Shown here: positions 50,788 through 59,074 of the stretch, piece by piece
Position numbering within the stretch: position 1 is the stretch's first letter
Layout: each line of letters starts with the position of its first letter
Position numbers and translations under genes: made by a program
Assembly: GCF_965222285.1 (NCBI RefSeq)
Contig: NZ_OZ244942.1
Location: 930,001-994,000, forward strand
Origin: Tepidicaulis sp002389665
GTDB lineage: Bacteria > Pseudomonadota > Alphaproteobacteria > Parvibaculales > Parvibaculaceae
Direction: 5' to 3'
Length of the DNA: 64,000 nt
The notes under the pieces: model-generated
What the model was told of the DNA's origin: nothing
Database searches by the model: none
Seen by the model: the letters and a program-made list of their open reading frames with translations, nothing else

Positions 50788-52521
50788 ATGAGAAAGCGCA
50801 TACTGCATGTTGGCAACATCGCCAACAACGCATTGATAAATGCCGGAATATTGGCGTCTGCAGGGTACGAAAACCATGTGGCGGCACCGGACTTGTATCA
50901 TTTTGCTACCACACCGGAATGGCAATTCCTTGGTGAAAGTATCGGTCGTGGCGATATCGGTCCGGACTACTTTCCTAACTTCTTCAAGTTCAACGAGGCC
51001 AAGGATGTCCGTCCTCGTTGGTTTGCGCAGGGACCGTATCATTACGTTGTGAATTACCTGTACTATTTGGTTTCTGGAGACCAAGAAGCTGCAGATATGT
51101 GTTGGTCTATGCTTCAATATCAGCGCTTCAAGGCTATCCGGTATCAAACGACCTCACCGCAACGGATATTGGAGGAGGCTGGGCAGTTTGAAGACTCGCT
51201 CAAGGAGTTGGATGTCGCTTCGGTCTTCCATGAAGAGCTGTGGAGGGGGTGGGAACTGGACTATGCGATTCGACGGGTTTACGAGATAATTCTGGACATT
51301 TCTGGGGATGAGACCATGGAAGCAGTATCGCCCCCCTTTCCGGCCGACTGGTTGAGTTATTATGCGTCTTTCCGGGGGGATTTTGCTGAAGAACTTGCGC
51401 AGTGGCGATCCAGTCGGCTTGCAGTGTTTAGCGGACTTCAAAGGATTGTTCCAACGGATGAAGGGCCGGCGCAGAGTAAAATTAGTTGGTTGGTAGCGTT
51501 TTGTCAGAGAACGCTAAGTTCATTCCTGCCGCAGGCGGTGCTGGAAAGGGAAACTGTCTCGTCTATGGATGTAGATGGGGCCCCTTACGAAGGGGTTATT
51601 GATGAGTGGAAGTTGCTGCTTTCCCGGTACGAGCATCGGATCATGTATGGGACAAGTCCTATATTGGCTTACTTGGCAAATGCGCATCCTTATGTGGCGT
51701 TTGAGCACGGCACCATCCGGTCTATGCCATTCGAGGGCGGTTCAGAAGCGCGTTTGCTGGCAGCCTCGTACGAGCAGGCCGATGCCGTGTTTCTGACGAA
51801 CACAGACTATATTACGGCAAAGCCACGCTTGGAGTTTGACGAAGCCAAACGATACTATGCGCCTCATCCGTTCGATGAAAAACCTCTCATCGAATTTTCC
51901 CGTTCCTATAAAGTGAGACGCTCCGCGGAGAAGACGGTCTTTCTGGCTCCTGCGAGGCAGGATTGGGCGAGGAACGATCCGAAATGGTCGAAAGCCAACA
52001 ACCTTATTGTTGAGGCTGCAGCGTTATTGCGCGGCAGAGCGGAGGATGCCTTCGTTGTTCATTTCATAGAGTGGGGCGACGATGTGCAGGCTACACAGGA
52101 TTTGATCGCAGAGAAAGGTCTTGAGGAAAACTTCCTCTGGCATGCGCCAAAAACAAAGCGGGACTTATGGAAAGCATACTTGGATGCGCATGCGGTTATT
52201 GACCAGTTCCTGATTTCCGTGATCAGTGGGGTAACTTTTGAGGCGCTTGCACTCGGTTGCCGCGTAATTACCAAGGATGATGGTATTTGCAACCATGAGT
52301 TTTTTGAGGGGCACCCGCCGCCATTATTTGCGGCGTCGACGCCCGAGGAGATCGCAGAGCAGATGCGCAAAGTGATGGAAGATCCCTGTGACATATCAGG
52401 CTGGGGGCAACGCGCTCAGGACTGGGTTCTCGAATATCATTCGGCAGAACGCTTGGTGAATTTGCAGGAAAGGGCTTTTGAAAAGATGAGCGCCTCGTAT
52501 GGCCCGCGAATTGTCAGGTAA
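50788..52521 (+). CDS. Large GT-B-like protein (paralogue of the gene at 36651)
   Basis: A 577-residue protein starting at ATG 50788 (MRKRILHVGNIANNALINAG). It shares ordered blocks with the gene at 36651: GNIANNALINA/NNIANYAYVNA, RPRWFAQGP/RPNWFAQGP, FEHGTIRSMPF/YELGTIRTIPF, FLAPARQDW/FLAPARHHW, HFIEWGDDVQATQDLI/VFVEWGQEVEETKKLI and AVIDQF...EALALG/AVIDQF...DAMALG. The last block is the GT-B donor site. It lies 10 bases after the formyltransferase gene. The central region (about 130-290) is variable between the two. I cannot name a family. Confidence 0.75.
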   Translation: MRKRILHVGNIANNALINAGILASAGYENHVAAPDLYHFATTPEWQFLGESIGRGDIGPDYFPNFFKFNEAKDVRPRWFAQGPYHYVVNYLYYLVSGDQEAADMCWSMLQYQRFKAIRYQTTSPQRILEEAGQFEDSLKELDVASVFHEELWRGWELDYAIRRVYEIILDISGDETMEAVSPPFPADWLSYYASFRGDFAEELAQWRSSRLAVFSGLQRIVPTDEGPAQSKISWLVAFCQRTLSSFLPQAVLERETVSSMDVDGAPYEGVIDEWKLLLSRYEHRIMYGTSPILAYLANAHPYVAFEHGTIRSMPFEGGSEARLLAASYEQADAVFLTNTDYITAKPRLEFDEAKRYYAPHPFDEKPLIEFSRSYKVRRSAEKTVFLAPARQDWARNDPKWSKANNLIVEAAALLRGRAEDAFVVHFIEWGDDVQATQDLIAEKGLEENFLWHAPKTKRDLWKAYLDAHAVIDQFLISVISGVTFEALALGCRVITKDDGICNHEFFEGHPPPLFAASTPEEIAEQMRKVMEDPCDISGWGQRAQDWVLEYHSAERLVNLQERAFEKMSASYGPRIVR

Positions 52522-52653
52522 AAGCCCGTTGTTTGTCACCCGCTCGTTAAGGGCATGCAGGGTTTGGATTGTGCTGAAGTCTCTTTCCGCCATATATAGG
52601 GAGCACGGTTGAGCAAGGCCTATTGAGATATGCAGATGAAGGATTTCTTCAAT

Positions 52654-53040
52654 CTACAGTTCTGTCTTTCCGAGGAGTCTCAACAACAATTTCCGTCCTC
52701 GAACCAGCGTAGGATAAATATGTCTCGATAGGCGTGGTGAAGAAAAGAGCTTGAGCATCAATTTCGAGAATAATGAATCCCCATCGCCCAAGCTGCTTAT
52801 CATCACCAATGCATCATCGCCATAATAGACGACATCGTTAACTCGAATGATCATCCCGTCATTCACATTCATCCCTGCGTCAAGGAAATGTGCGACGAGT
52901 GCGGGTTGCTGCCTCGCATTCAGAACCTGAATGTTTGGGGCCGCATGCCGTAGCCTTGCCATGGCTACAAATCGACTGCAGACGGGACATTCTCCATCAT
53001 ATAAGAGGATATCATCTGAGGGTCGACTTGCAGGTGTCAT
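52654..53040 (-). CDS. DCC family (DUF393) thiol-disulfide oxidoreductase-like protein
   Basis: A 128-residue protein with the DCC motif near the start, ILLYDGECPVCSRFVAMAR, where two cysteines in CPVC resemble a thioredoxin-type redox pair. The remaining residues form mixed alpha/beta segments with GDDALVMISSLG. Such proteins are often found beside HTTM or vitamin-K-carboxylase-like membrane proteins, as here: it overlaps the HTTM-like gene by 29 bases, downstream in the same direction. Its partner and substrate are unknown. Confidence 0.85.
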   Translation of the reverse strand: MTPASRPSDDILLYDGECPVCSRFVAMARLRHAAPNIQVLNARQQPALVAHFLDAGMNVNDGMIIRVNDVVYYGDDALVMISSLGDGDSLFSKLMLKLFSSPRLSRHIYPTLVRGRKLLLRLLGKTEL

Positions 53041-54544
53041 ACAGTTCCACCGTCTCTGCTGTTTGCCGTTCCGGAAAGACTTGGCCGCATGCTTCCCATC
53101 TCACCTCTGCCGGTCTGTTTTCAGTGTTTGATATTACTGTGCCACGAAGCAAATAGAAATTCTCAACCTCTGTCATATCGGTGGTTCCGCGCTCGGATAC
53201 AAGGTGATCGGGAGCGCGAAAATCGCCAAAAACCCATCCGTCAGCATCAAGTTTTCGCGTTGCGATCAGCAGTGTCTGCAGACCGCGTATATCTGTTATC
53301 GCTGGAGACCCTTCGTTATTCAAAATTGAACGCACGTATATATCCATGGTGTTGGAGTGGCGGAATTCTATAAATCCGCCATGATTGAGGGGGAACCGCT
53401 TAAATTCATTTGTTTCACGGTCAAACCGGCCGACACTGTAAACGGTCTTGATTTCGTCCATTGAAGGATACCTCCAGCCGAACTGCATGTAATTGTAGAA
53501 TGGGGGCATCCAGTAGCCGAGAGGAGGTAAGAACGCGATTGCAAGAGGGACGGCCAGTACAATGCTCCATTGCCAGTTCGCAAGTCCGGTATTCGCACTA
53601 CCATCCGGATGTGCTTTGACCATCTGTCCAGTTTTCCATTCCTGGTATTTGTCCCAAGCCCGCCCCCACGGGATGCTTATGCCCAGCGCGATGGCGGTCC
53701 AGGTAAAGAACATAATCCCGGTAGCAATGAACACGAACAGGTGATACGCGACACTGAACAGGCCCGCATGGTAGCGAATGAACAGTATGAAGGGAGCCAA
53801 AATCCACAGGAACTGCTCGATCAGTACAACGAGAGCTGCGAAATCATCCAGGATCGCATATTGCACCATAAGGTTGGATATTGGAGCTGCAAAAAAGCTC
53901 AGCCAGCCTGGCATTTGCTGACCGTGCATTAGTGTGCTGATGGAATAGTAATTTCCGATATTGACGTTCAGAACCCACGCGGGGTCAAAGACCAGCTTGG
54001 AAAGAAACGCCAGAAAATAATATGCGGAGACGAACAGTATGATCATCAAGCCCAAGGCGGCTGAATGACGATTGTCAACGTTCCTGAATGCAGTAGCTTC
54101 TTGAAGTCTGACAGGGGCTGCTATCAGGATAAAAAGAATTACGAGCGGGGTGTCCAAGTCCCACATGTTGGCGCGCCATAAAAAACCCGATGTATCCAGC
54201 ACCAGCAACGCAAGAAAAGCCGATGCGAAAAGAAGTCGCTTGGGAAAAGCGATACATAGAAGGAGAAGTACGGCAACCACTAACTGAAGTGACCGTGGAT
54301 CAATCGCTTCTTGGTAAATCCCACACTGCGCGCTACTGACCAGATTGTAGAGCCAATTCGGAGGGAACCAGTAAATAGGTGCCCGATCACATAAGACCTC
54401 GAGCGCCGAAAAATCTTTGGAAAGGCATTTGTAGATTGTGGCCGCAAAAACCAGAATGATGAAAATGCGTATATCGATGGGGCGATGTGCAAGCTTGAGA
54501 CGCGGCCATTGCCAGTCTTTATTTAAATACAGAAAGTTTCGCAC
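53012..54544 (-). CDS. HTTM-domain membrane protein
   Basis: A 510-residue membrane protein with about ten hydrophobic segments in the first 345 residues, a pattern like HTTM/vitamin-K-dependent gamma-carboxylase-like proteins, followed by a soluble C-terminal tail of about 150 residues. It starts at GTG 54544 with a GGGGGG site upstream. The overlapping DCC gene downstream is a usual partner, suggesting a membrane redox or carboxylation-like module. Its role in the glycan region is unclear; it marks the right edge of the AT-rich part. Confidence 0.75.
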   Translation of the reverse strand: MRNFLYLNKDWQWPRLKLAHRPIDIRIFIILVFAATIYKCLSKDFSALEVLCDRAPIYWFPPNWLYNLVSSAQCGIYQEAIDPRSLQLVVAVLLLLCIAFPKRLLFASAFLALLVLDTSGFLWRANMWDLDTPLVILFILIAAPVRLQEATAFRNVDNRHSAALGLMIILFVSAYYFLAFLSKLVFDPAWVLNVNIGNYYSISTLMHGQQMPGWLSFFAAPISNLMVQYAILDDFAALVVLIEQFLWILAPFILFIRYHAGLFSVAYHLFVFIATGIMFFTWTAIALGISIPWGRAWDKYQEWKTGQMVKAHPDGSANTGLANWQWSIVLAVPLAIAFLPPLGYWMPPFYNYMQFGWRYPSMDEIKTVYSVGRFDRETNEFKRFPLNHGGFIEFRHSNTMDIYVRSILNNEGSPAITDIRGLQTLLIATRKLDADGWVFGDFRAPDHLVSERGTTDMTEVENFYLLRGTVISNTENRPAEVRWEACGQVFPERQTAETVELYDTCKSTLR

Positions 54545-54736
54545 TATCCCCCCCGGGTAACATTTTCACATTGGTGCACAATCTTCTTCATCGATTGCGA
54601 TTATAGTTTCCAGCCTAAAGTTTACAGCACGAAATTCCAGTCTCAGGTTTATGCGTCTATACGGGCCTGGAAAGTTTGCGTGCCCCCCTGTTTCCTTGCA
54701 ACAAGAGAGCAGCGTCGAGCGCAGCTTAATCCCCCC

Positions 54737-55954
54737 TCAAAAAAACGCCTGGATCCCAGTCTGCTCTCTGCCAAGGATCAGCGCATGCACGTCGTGGGTG
54801 CCTTCATAGGTGTTCACCGCTTCCAGGTTCATGACGTGGCGGATGACGTGGTATTCGTCGGAGACGCCGTTGCCGCCATGCATGTCGCGGGCGGTGCGGG
54901 CGATGTCGAGGGCTTTGCCGCAATTGTTCCGTTTCATGAGGGAGATGGCGGCCGGCGCCGCGGTGCCGGCATCGAACATGCGCCCGAGCTGCAGGCAGCT
55001 TTGCAGGCCGAGGGTGATTTCGGTCTGCATGTCGGCGAGTTTCTTCTGGATGAGCTGATTGGCGGCAAGCGGGCGGCCGAACTGTTTACGGTCCAGCGTA
55101 TATTGCCGCGCTGCGTGCCAGCAGAATTCCGCAGCCCCCATGGCGCCCCAGGCGATGCCGTAGCGCGCCCGGTTGAGGCAGCCGAAGGGGCCGGCCAGGC
55201 CGCGTACATTGGGCAGGATGTTGTCCTCGGGCACGAACACGTCGTCGAGCACGATCTCCCCGGTGATAGAGGCGCGCAGCGAGAACTTGCCTTCGATCTT
55301 CGGCGTCTTGAAGCCCTCGAAACCGCGCTCCACGATGAAGCCGCGGATCGTGCCGTCCTTGCCCGGCGTCTCCTCGAGCTTCGCCCAGACGACGGCAAGG
55401 TCGGCGATGGGCGAATTGGTGATCCACATTTTCGCGCCGTTCAGCCGGTAGCCGCCATCGACTTTCACCGCCCGCGTCACCATGGAGCCGGGGTCGGAGC
55501 CATGGTCGGGCTCGGTCAGGCCGAAACAGCCCACCCATTCGCCGGTGGCGAGCTTCGGCAGATATTTTTCCCGCTGCTCCTCTGAGCCATAAGCATAGAT
55601 CGGATGCATGACGAGGCTCGACTGCACGGACATGGCCGAGCGGTAGCCGGAATCGACCCGCTCCACCTCGCGCGCCGCAAGCCCATAGGAGACGTAGGAA
55701 AGGCCCGCGCAGCCGTATTTTTCGGGCAGGGTGAGGCCCAAGAGCCCCTGTTCGCCCATCTCGTTCATGATTTCCCGGTGGAAGATCTCGTGCCGGTTCG
55801 CCTCCAGCACCCGGGGGAAGAGCTTGCCTTGGGCGAAGTTATGGGCCGTGTCCCGCACCATGCGTTCTTCCTCGCTCAGCTGGGAGGAAAGCGCCAGCGG
55901 GTCTTCCCAGTTGAAGGGGGGCAGAAGGGGGTTGGGCTTGGGTTCGGCGGCCAT
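54737..55954 (-). CDS. Acyl-CoA dehydrogenase, glutaryl-CoA dehydrogenase-like
   Basis: A 405-residue FAD flavoprotein. The acyl-CoA dehydrogenase signatures GCFGLTEPDHGSDPGSM and MHGGNGVSDEYHVIRH are present, and the catalytic glutamate lies in NTYEGTHDVHALILGREQTG, the GcdH-type ending. The arginine that holds the extra carboxylate in glutaryl-CoA dehydrogenase lies in the same region of the family, but I cannot confirm it here. The start is ATG 55954 with a GAGGAA site; an in-frame ATG at 55978 adds eight residues. The flank is GC-rich, unlike the genes just to the left. Confidence 0.88.
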   Translation of the reverse strand: MAAEPKPNPLLPPFNWEDPLALSSQLSEEERMVRDTAHNFAQGKLFPRVLEANRHEIFHREIMNEMGEQGLLGLTLPEKYGCAGLSYVSYGLAAREVERVDSGYRSAMSVQSSLVMHPIYAYGSEEQREKYLPKLATGEWVGCFGLTEPDHGSDPGSMVTRAVKVDGGYRLNGAKMWITNSPIADLAVVWAKLEETPGKDGTIRGFIVERGFEGFKTPKIEGKFSLRASITGEIVLDDVFVPEDNILPNVRGLAGPFGCLNRARYGIAWGAMGAAEFCWHAARQYTLDRKQFGRPLAANQLIQKKLADMQTEITLGLQSCLQLGRMFDAGTAAPAAISLMKRNNCGKALDIARTARDMHGGNGVSDEYHVIRHVMNLEAVNTYEGTHDVHALILGREQTGIQAFF

Positions 55955-56176
55955 GGCAATTCCTCGTCGCGGGAGCAAAAACTGGCGCCCTTATAACAGG
56001 CGCCGCTGCGTCAGGTAAGGCATCGCGTGATTATTTAGCTGCGCGGCCGTCCTTTTCCAGGCGCTGCCGCGCTGCGCGCCGTCACGCACTTGTGTTCATG
56101 TCAGAATGGCAAGTTTACGATTATTTCCAGCCGTTCTGGCAAGCTTCTTTGCAGGTTTGGGGGCGGAGAAGCAGAT

Positions 56177-57910
56177 TTGTCGGATCAGGCACAAACAATC
56201 GGAAAGCAGGAGCGGCCGCCGCTTTTCCGGATACGCCTCTCGGCCACCCGCGAGCTGGTGCTGAAGAATTGCCGCTTGTGCTGGCGCATCACGGCGGCGG
56301 TCTTTCTTTCCATCCTCTTCATCGAGGCGCTGATCCTCATCCCCTCCTACCGCAATTACGAGACCGACCGGCTGGGCGCCGCCTTCGCGGCCGCCGATGC
56401 CGCGCTGACGGCAAGTTTGATGCAGGCCTCCCGTCAGGGCACCGGGGTGCCCGGGCAGGCGGCGGAGGATATTTTGGGCGTTGCCAATATTTCCGGCCTC
56501 GTCTTTCTCAACGGCAAGGCGGAGCCGCTGCGCCGGCTCGGGGAGCCGCTGGCGGACCCGGAGGGTGAGGCGCTGGCCGGCGCGGTCGTTCAGGAGGGCC
56601 GCGCGCGGGCGGCACAGCTGCGCCGGATCGAGGCCCGCGGCACCTACCTTCTCTGGGTCACGGTGGAAACGCCGGGCCTGACGGGCGAGCTGCTCTCCTT
56701 CCTCGTGCGTATTGCCGCGCTGGTGGCGCTGGTCTCGATCGTGGTGACGGTCTCCACCATGCTGGTGCTGCGCTGGGCGGTGCTCAAACGCTTGATCGAG
56801 CTTGAAAATGCGGTCTGCGCGGCCTCGCGGGACCTGCCCCATGCCGAGCGCTATCAGGTGGCGCTGGAAGAGGTGAGCCGGGATAGCCGGAAAGACGAGC
56901 TGGGCGCGCTGGTGGGCGGGGTGAACAGCCTTTTGCGCTCCGTCTCCCAGTCCATCGCGGAGATCGAGCACCGCGAGCAGCGCCTAGCGAGCCTTAACGC
57001 CTCGCTGGAAAATCGGGTTTGGGAGCGCACGGCGGAGCTGGAAGCGGCGCAGAAGGAAGCGGTGGCCGCCAGCAATGCCAAATCCGCCTTCCTTGCCAAT
57101 ATGAGCCATGAGCTGCGCACCCCGCTTAATGCCATTATCGGCTTTTCCGAGGTTATCTCGGACGAGCTGCTCGGCCCCATCCAGCAGCCGCGCTATGTGG
57201 AATATGCCCGCGATATTCTGGGCAGCGGCCAGCACCTTTTGTCCATCATCAATGATGTGCTGGACCTCTCGCGCATCGAGGCGAACCGGGCAAAACTCGA
57301 TCTCGGCACGTTCGATCTCAACTGCGTGGTGCGGGAGATTACCCGCCTGCTTTTCATCAAGGCGCAGGAGCGCGGCGTCACGCTTTCCAAGCTGCTGCCC
57401 GAGCGGCCGACCGTTCTTCATGCGGATGAACGGCTGATCAAGCAGACCCTGCTCAACCTGGCTGCCAATGCCATCAACTTCACCGAAGAAGGCGGCGATG
57501 TCGTTATCGCCGTCGCGCCCGGGCCGGACCACGTCCATATCGAGGTGCGCGACAGCGGCATCGGTATCGACAAGAAGGACCTGGAAAACGTCATCAAGCC
57601 GTTCCGTCAGGTTGCCCATGTGGAATTCCGCTCGCATCAGGGCACGGGGCTCGGCCTGCCGCTTTCCAAGCGCTTTGTCGAGCTGCATGGCGGCAGCTTC
57701 AAAATCACCTCCGAGCTGCATGTAGGCACCGTAGTGAGCATCTGCCTGCCGCGCGCTGCCGTGCAGGTGGATGAGGAAGGGGAAGGGCGCCCGGCAGACA
57801 CCCAGGAAGGCGCACAGGCAGAGGGCGCGCAAAGGAGGCGTAGCGCGGCCCTGCAGGAGGGAGACGAGGCGGGAGCGGCAGCGCTCGGCCGCCCGGCCGC
57901 TCTGGGTTAG
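56177..57910 (+). CDS. Membrane-bound sensor histidine kinase
   Basis: A 577-residue sensor kinase. There are two membrane segments (ITAAVFLSILFIEALILIP near the start and VRIAALVALVSIVVTVSTMLVL in the middle) with about 120 residues of extracytoplasmic sensor between them. Then come a HAMP-like helix, a coiled stretch, and a histidine-kinase core with H311 in NMSHELRTPLNAIIGFSE. N-box LNLAANAINF and GTGLGLPLSKRF with the ATP lid follow. The C-terminal ~50 residues are charged and low in complexity. No ATG or GTG is well placed; TTG 56177 after GGAG is my choice, TTG 56090 the alternative. No response regulator is adjacent, so the partner is elsewhere. Confidence 0.88.
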   Translation: MSDQAQTIGKQERPPLFRIRLSATRELVLKNCRLCWRITAAVFLSILFIEALILIPSYRNYETDRLGAAFAAADAALTASLMQASRQGTGVPGQAAEDILGVANISGLVFLNGKAEPLRRLGEPLADPEGEALAGAVVQEGRARAAQLRRIEARGTYLLWVTVETPGLTGELLSFLVRIAALVALVSIVVTVSTMLVLRWAVLKRLIELENAVCAASRDLPHAERYQVALEEVSRDSRKDELGALVGGVNSLLRSVSQSIAEIEHREQRLASLNASLENRVWERTAELEAAQKEAVAASNAKSAFLANMSHELRTPLNAIIGFSEVISDELLGPIQQPRYVEYARDILGSGQHLLSIINDVLDLSRIEANRAKLDLGTFDLNCVVREITRLLFIKAQERGVTLSKLLPERPTVLHADERLIKQTLLNLAANAINFTEEGGDVVIAVAPGPDHVHIEVRDSGIGIDKKDLENVIKPFRQVAHVEFRSHQGTGLGLPLSKRFVELHGGSFKITSELHVGTVVSICLPRAAVQVDEEGEGRPADTQEGAQAEGAQRRRSAALQEGDEAGAAALGRPAALG

Positions 57911-57988
57911 CTCCCGCGGCATGAGGAGGAGGGCGCGGCGACGCGCGCCCTTCCGCCTTGTCTCCCATTTTCCGGGGGTAGTGGCCTC

Positions 57989-58528
57989 TCAGGCAGGTGC
58001 TTCGCCGTCGAGATAGGCATAGGCCTCGGAAAGCGCCGCCTCGGGGCTTTCGGGCAGGGCGGGCCAGCCTTGTTCCGCCAGGCGGCGCAGCCGTTCCATC
58101 AGCCGCACCAGCTCTTCGGCGCTGAAACCCAGATTGGCCTGCAACCCCTCGCGCGCGCCCCCGCGCAATGTGAAATGCGGCACCGGCGTTCCCTCATAAA
58201 TGGGGCTCTTGCCCAGCGCGCCGAGGTGAAAACGTTCCACGTCCCGCCAGTCATAGTGCCGGGGCGGGCCCGCACCGTCGGTAATGGCAAAGCCGCGCTT
58301 GTCGATCGTCAGCGCGCCGGCGCCGAGCCCGGTGCTTTTCAGCGCGTAATAGGAAATAAGGAGCGGGAAGGGCAGGCAGATGAGAAGCGCCGTGCCCAGG
58401 CGCATCGCGCCTGTCGCGCTTGTGACAAGGAAGAGGGCGCCAAGCGTGAAGGCCCAGGCAAGGCCCATGGCCCGGAGCGTGCCCTGGCGGTCCGGCGCGA
58501 TGTGAAGCTTCCAGTCATTTTCGCTCAT
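57989..58528 (-). CDS. Membrane protein of unknown function
   Basis: A 179-residue protein with two hydrophobic segments (AWAFTLGALFLVTSATGA and GTALLICLPFPLLISYYAL) near the N-terminus. A soluble part of about 110 residues follows, with a beta-rich region (GALTIDKRGFAITDGAG, HYDWRDVERFHLG) that looks like a small PH-like domain. I do not recognise a named family. It lies between the histidine kinase (convergent) and another unknown gene on the same strand. Confidence 0.7.
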   Translation of the reverse strand: MSENDWKLHIAPDRQGTLRAMGLAWAFTLGALFLVTSATGAMRLGTALLICLPFPLLISYYALKSTGLGAGALTIDKRGFAITDGAGPPRHYDWRDVERFHLGALGKSPIYEGTPVPHFTLRGGAREGLQANLGFSAEELVRLMERLRRLAEQGWPALPESPEAALSEAYAYLDGEAPA

Positions 58529-58631
58529 GGCCGTCTCCAGCTCTTCCTAAAGGCAAGCATGGCCGGGGCCGCAAAAAGAGGGAAGCTGCACATTTGACCG
58601 GCTTGACAAAACATGCCGCGCCGTGCCGCGC

Positions 58632-59048
58632 TCAGGTTTCCTCACTGGAAAGCTGAAAGGTCTCGATGACCGCCGGATGGACGAGTTTCGCATGGAGGGT
58701 GAGGAGAATGATCTGCCCGTCCAGCGAGCCTTCTTCCTCGAGCGCCGCCTCGATGCGCCGTTCCTGCTGGCGGGCGAGCACGGGATTGTTGACGCTGGAA
58801 AAAGCATCGGGCCCGATCATGCAATAAGCGGCGAGAGCGGCTGCCTCCTCATAATCACATGTCTCGGGCCGGGCAGGGGCGGCCTCCCGCAGCAATTTGA
58901 CGAGCGTCAGCTTCACCGCTTCGGGCATGAGATTGGGATGCAGATCGACTTCCCTCAGCGCTTTGTCGAGGGCGCGCAGATCGGCCGAGCGGCCAAAGCG
59001 CCCCAGAAAGCCGAGCGAGGGAAAAGCGGAAGACCTGTTCTCTGTCAT
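58632..59048 (-). CDS. Conserved-looking soluble protein of unknown function
   Basis: A 138-residue protein, soluble and mostly helical by composition (ADLRALDKALREVDL, EAVKLTLVKLLREAAP, LARQQERRIEAALEEEG). It has no membrane segment or signal peptide and no family that I can name. It lies in the same direction between the unknown membrane gene and the alkylsulfatase, 26 bases after the latter, so it may share its transcript. Confidence 0.7.
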   Translation of the reverse strand: MTENRSSAFPSLGFLGRFGRSADLRALDKALREVDLHPNLMPEAVKLTLVKLLREAAPARPETCDYEEAAALAAYCMIGPDAFSSVNNPVLARQQERRIEAALEEEGSLDGQIILLTLHAKLVHPAVIETFQLSSEET

Positions 59049-59074
59049 GGCTCAAGTCTGCCACAGGCCGGGCC

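Noticed and set aside
54545..54736. Possible attachment-site repeat of the tRNA-Pro 3' end at the right edge of the glycan island
   Set aside because: I found no copy of the tRNA 3' segment in these 192 bases; integration by that tRNA is not supported.
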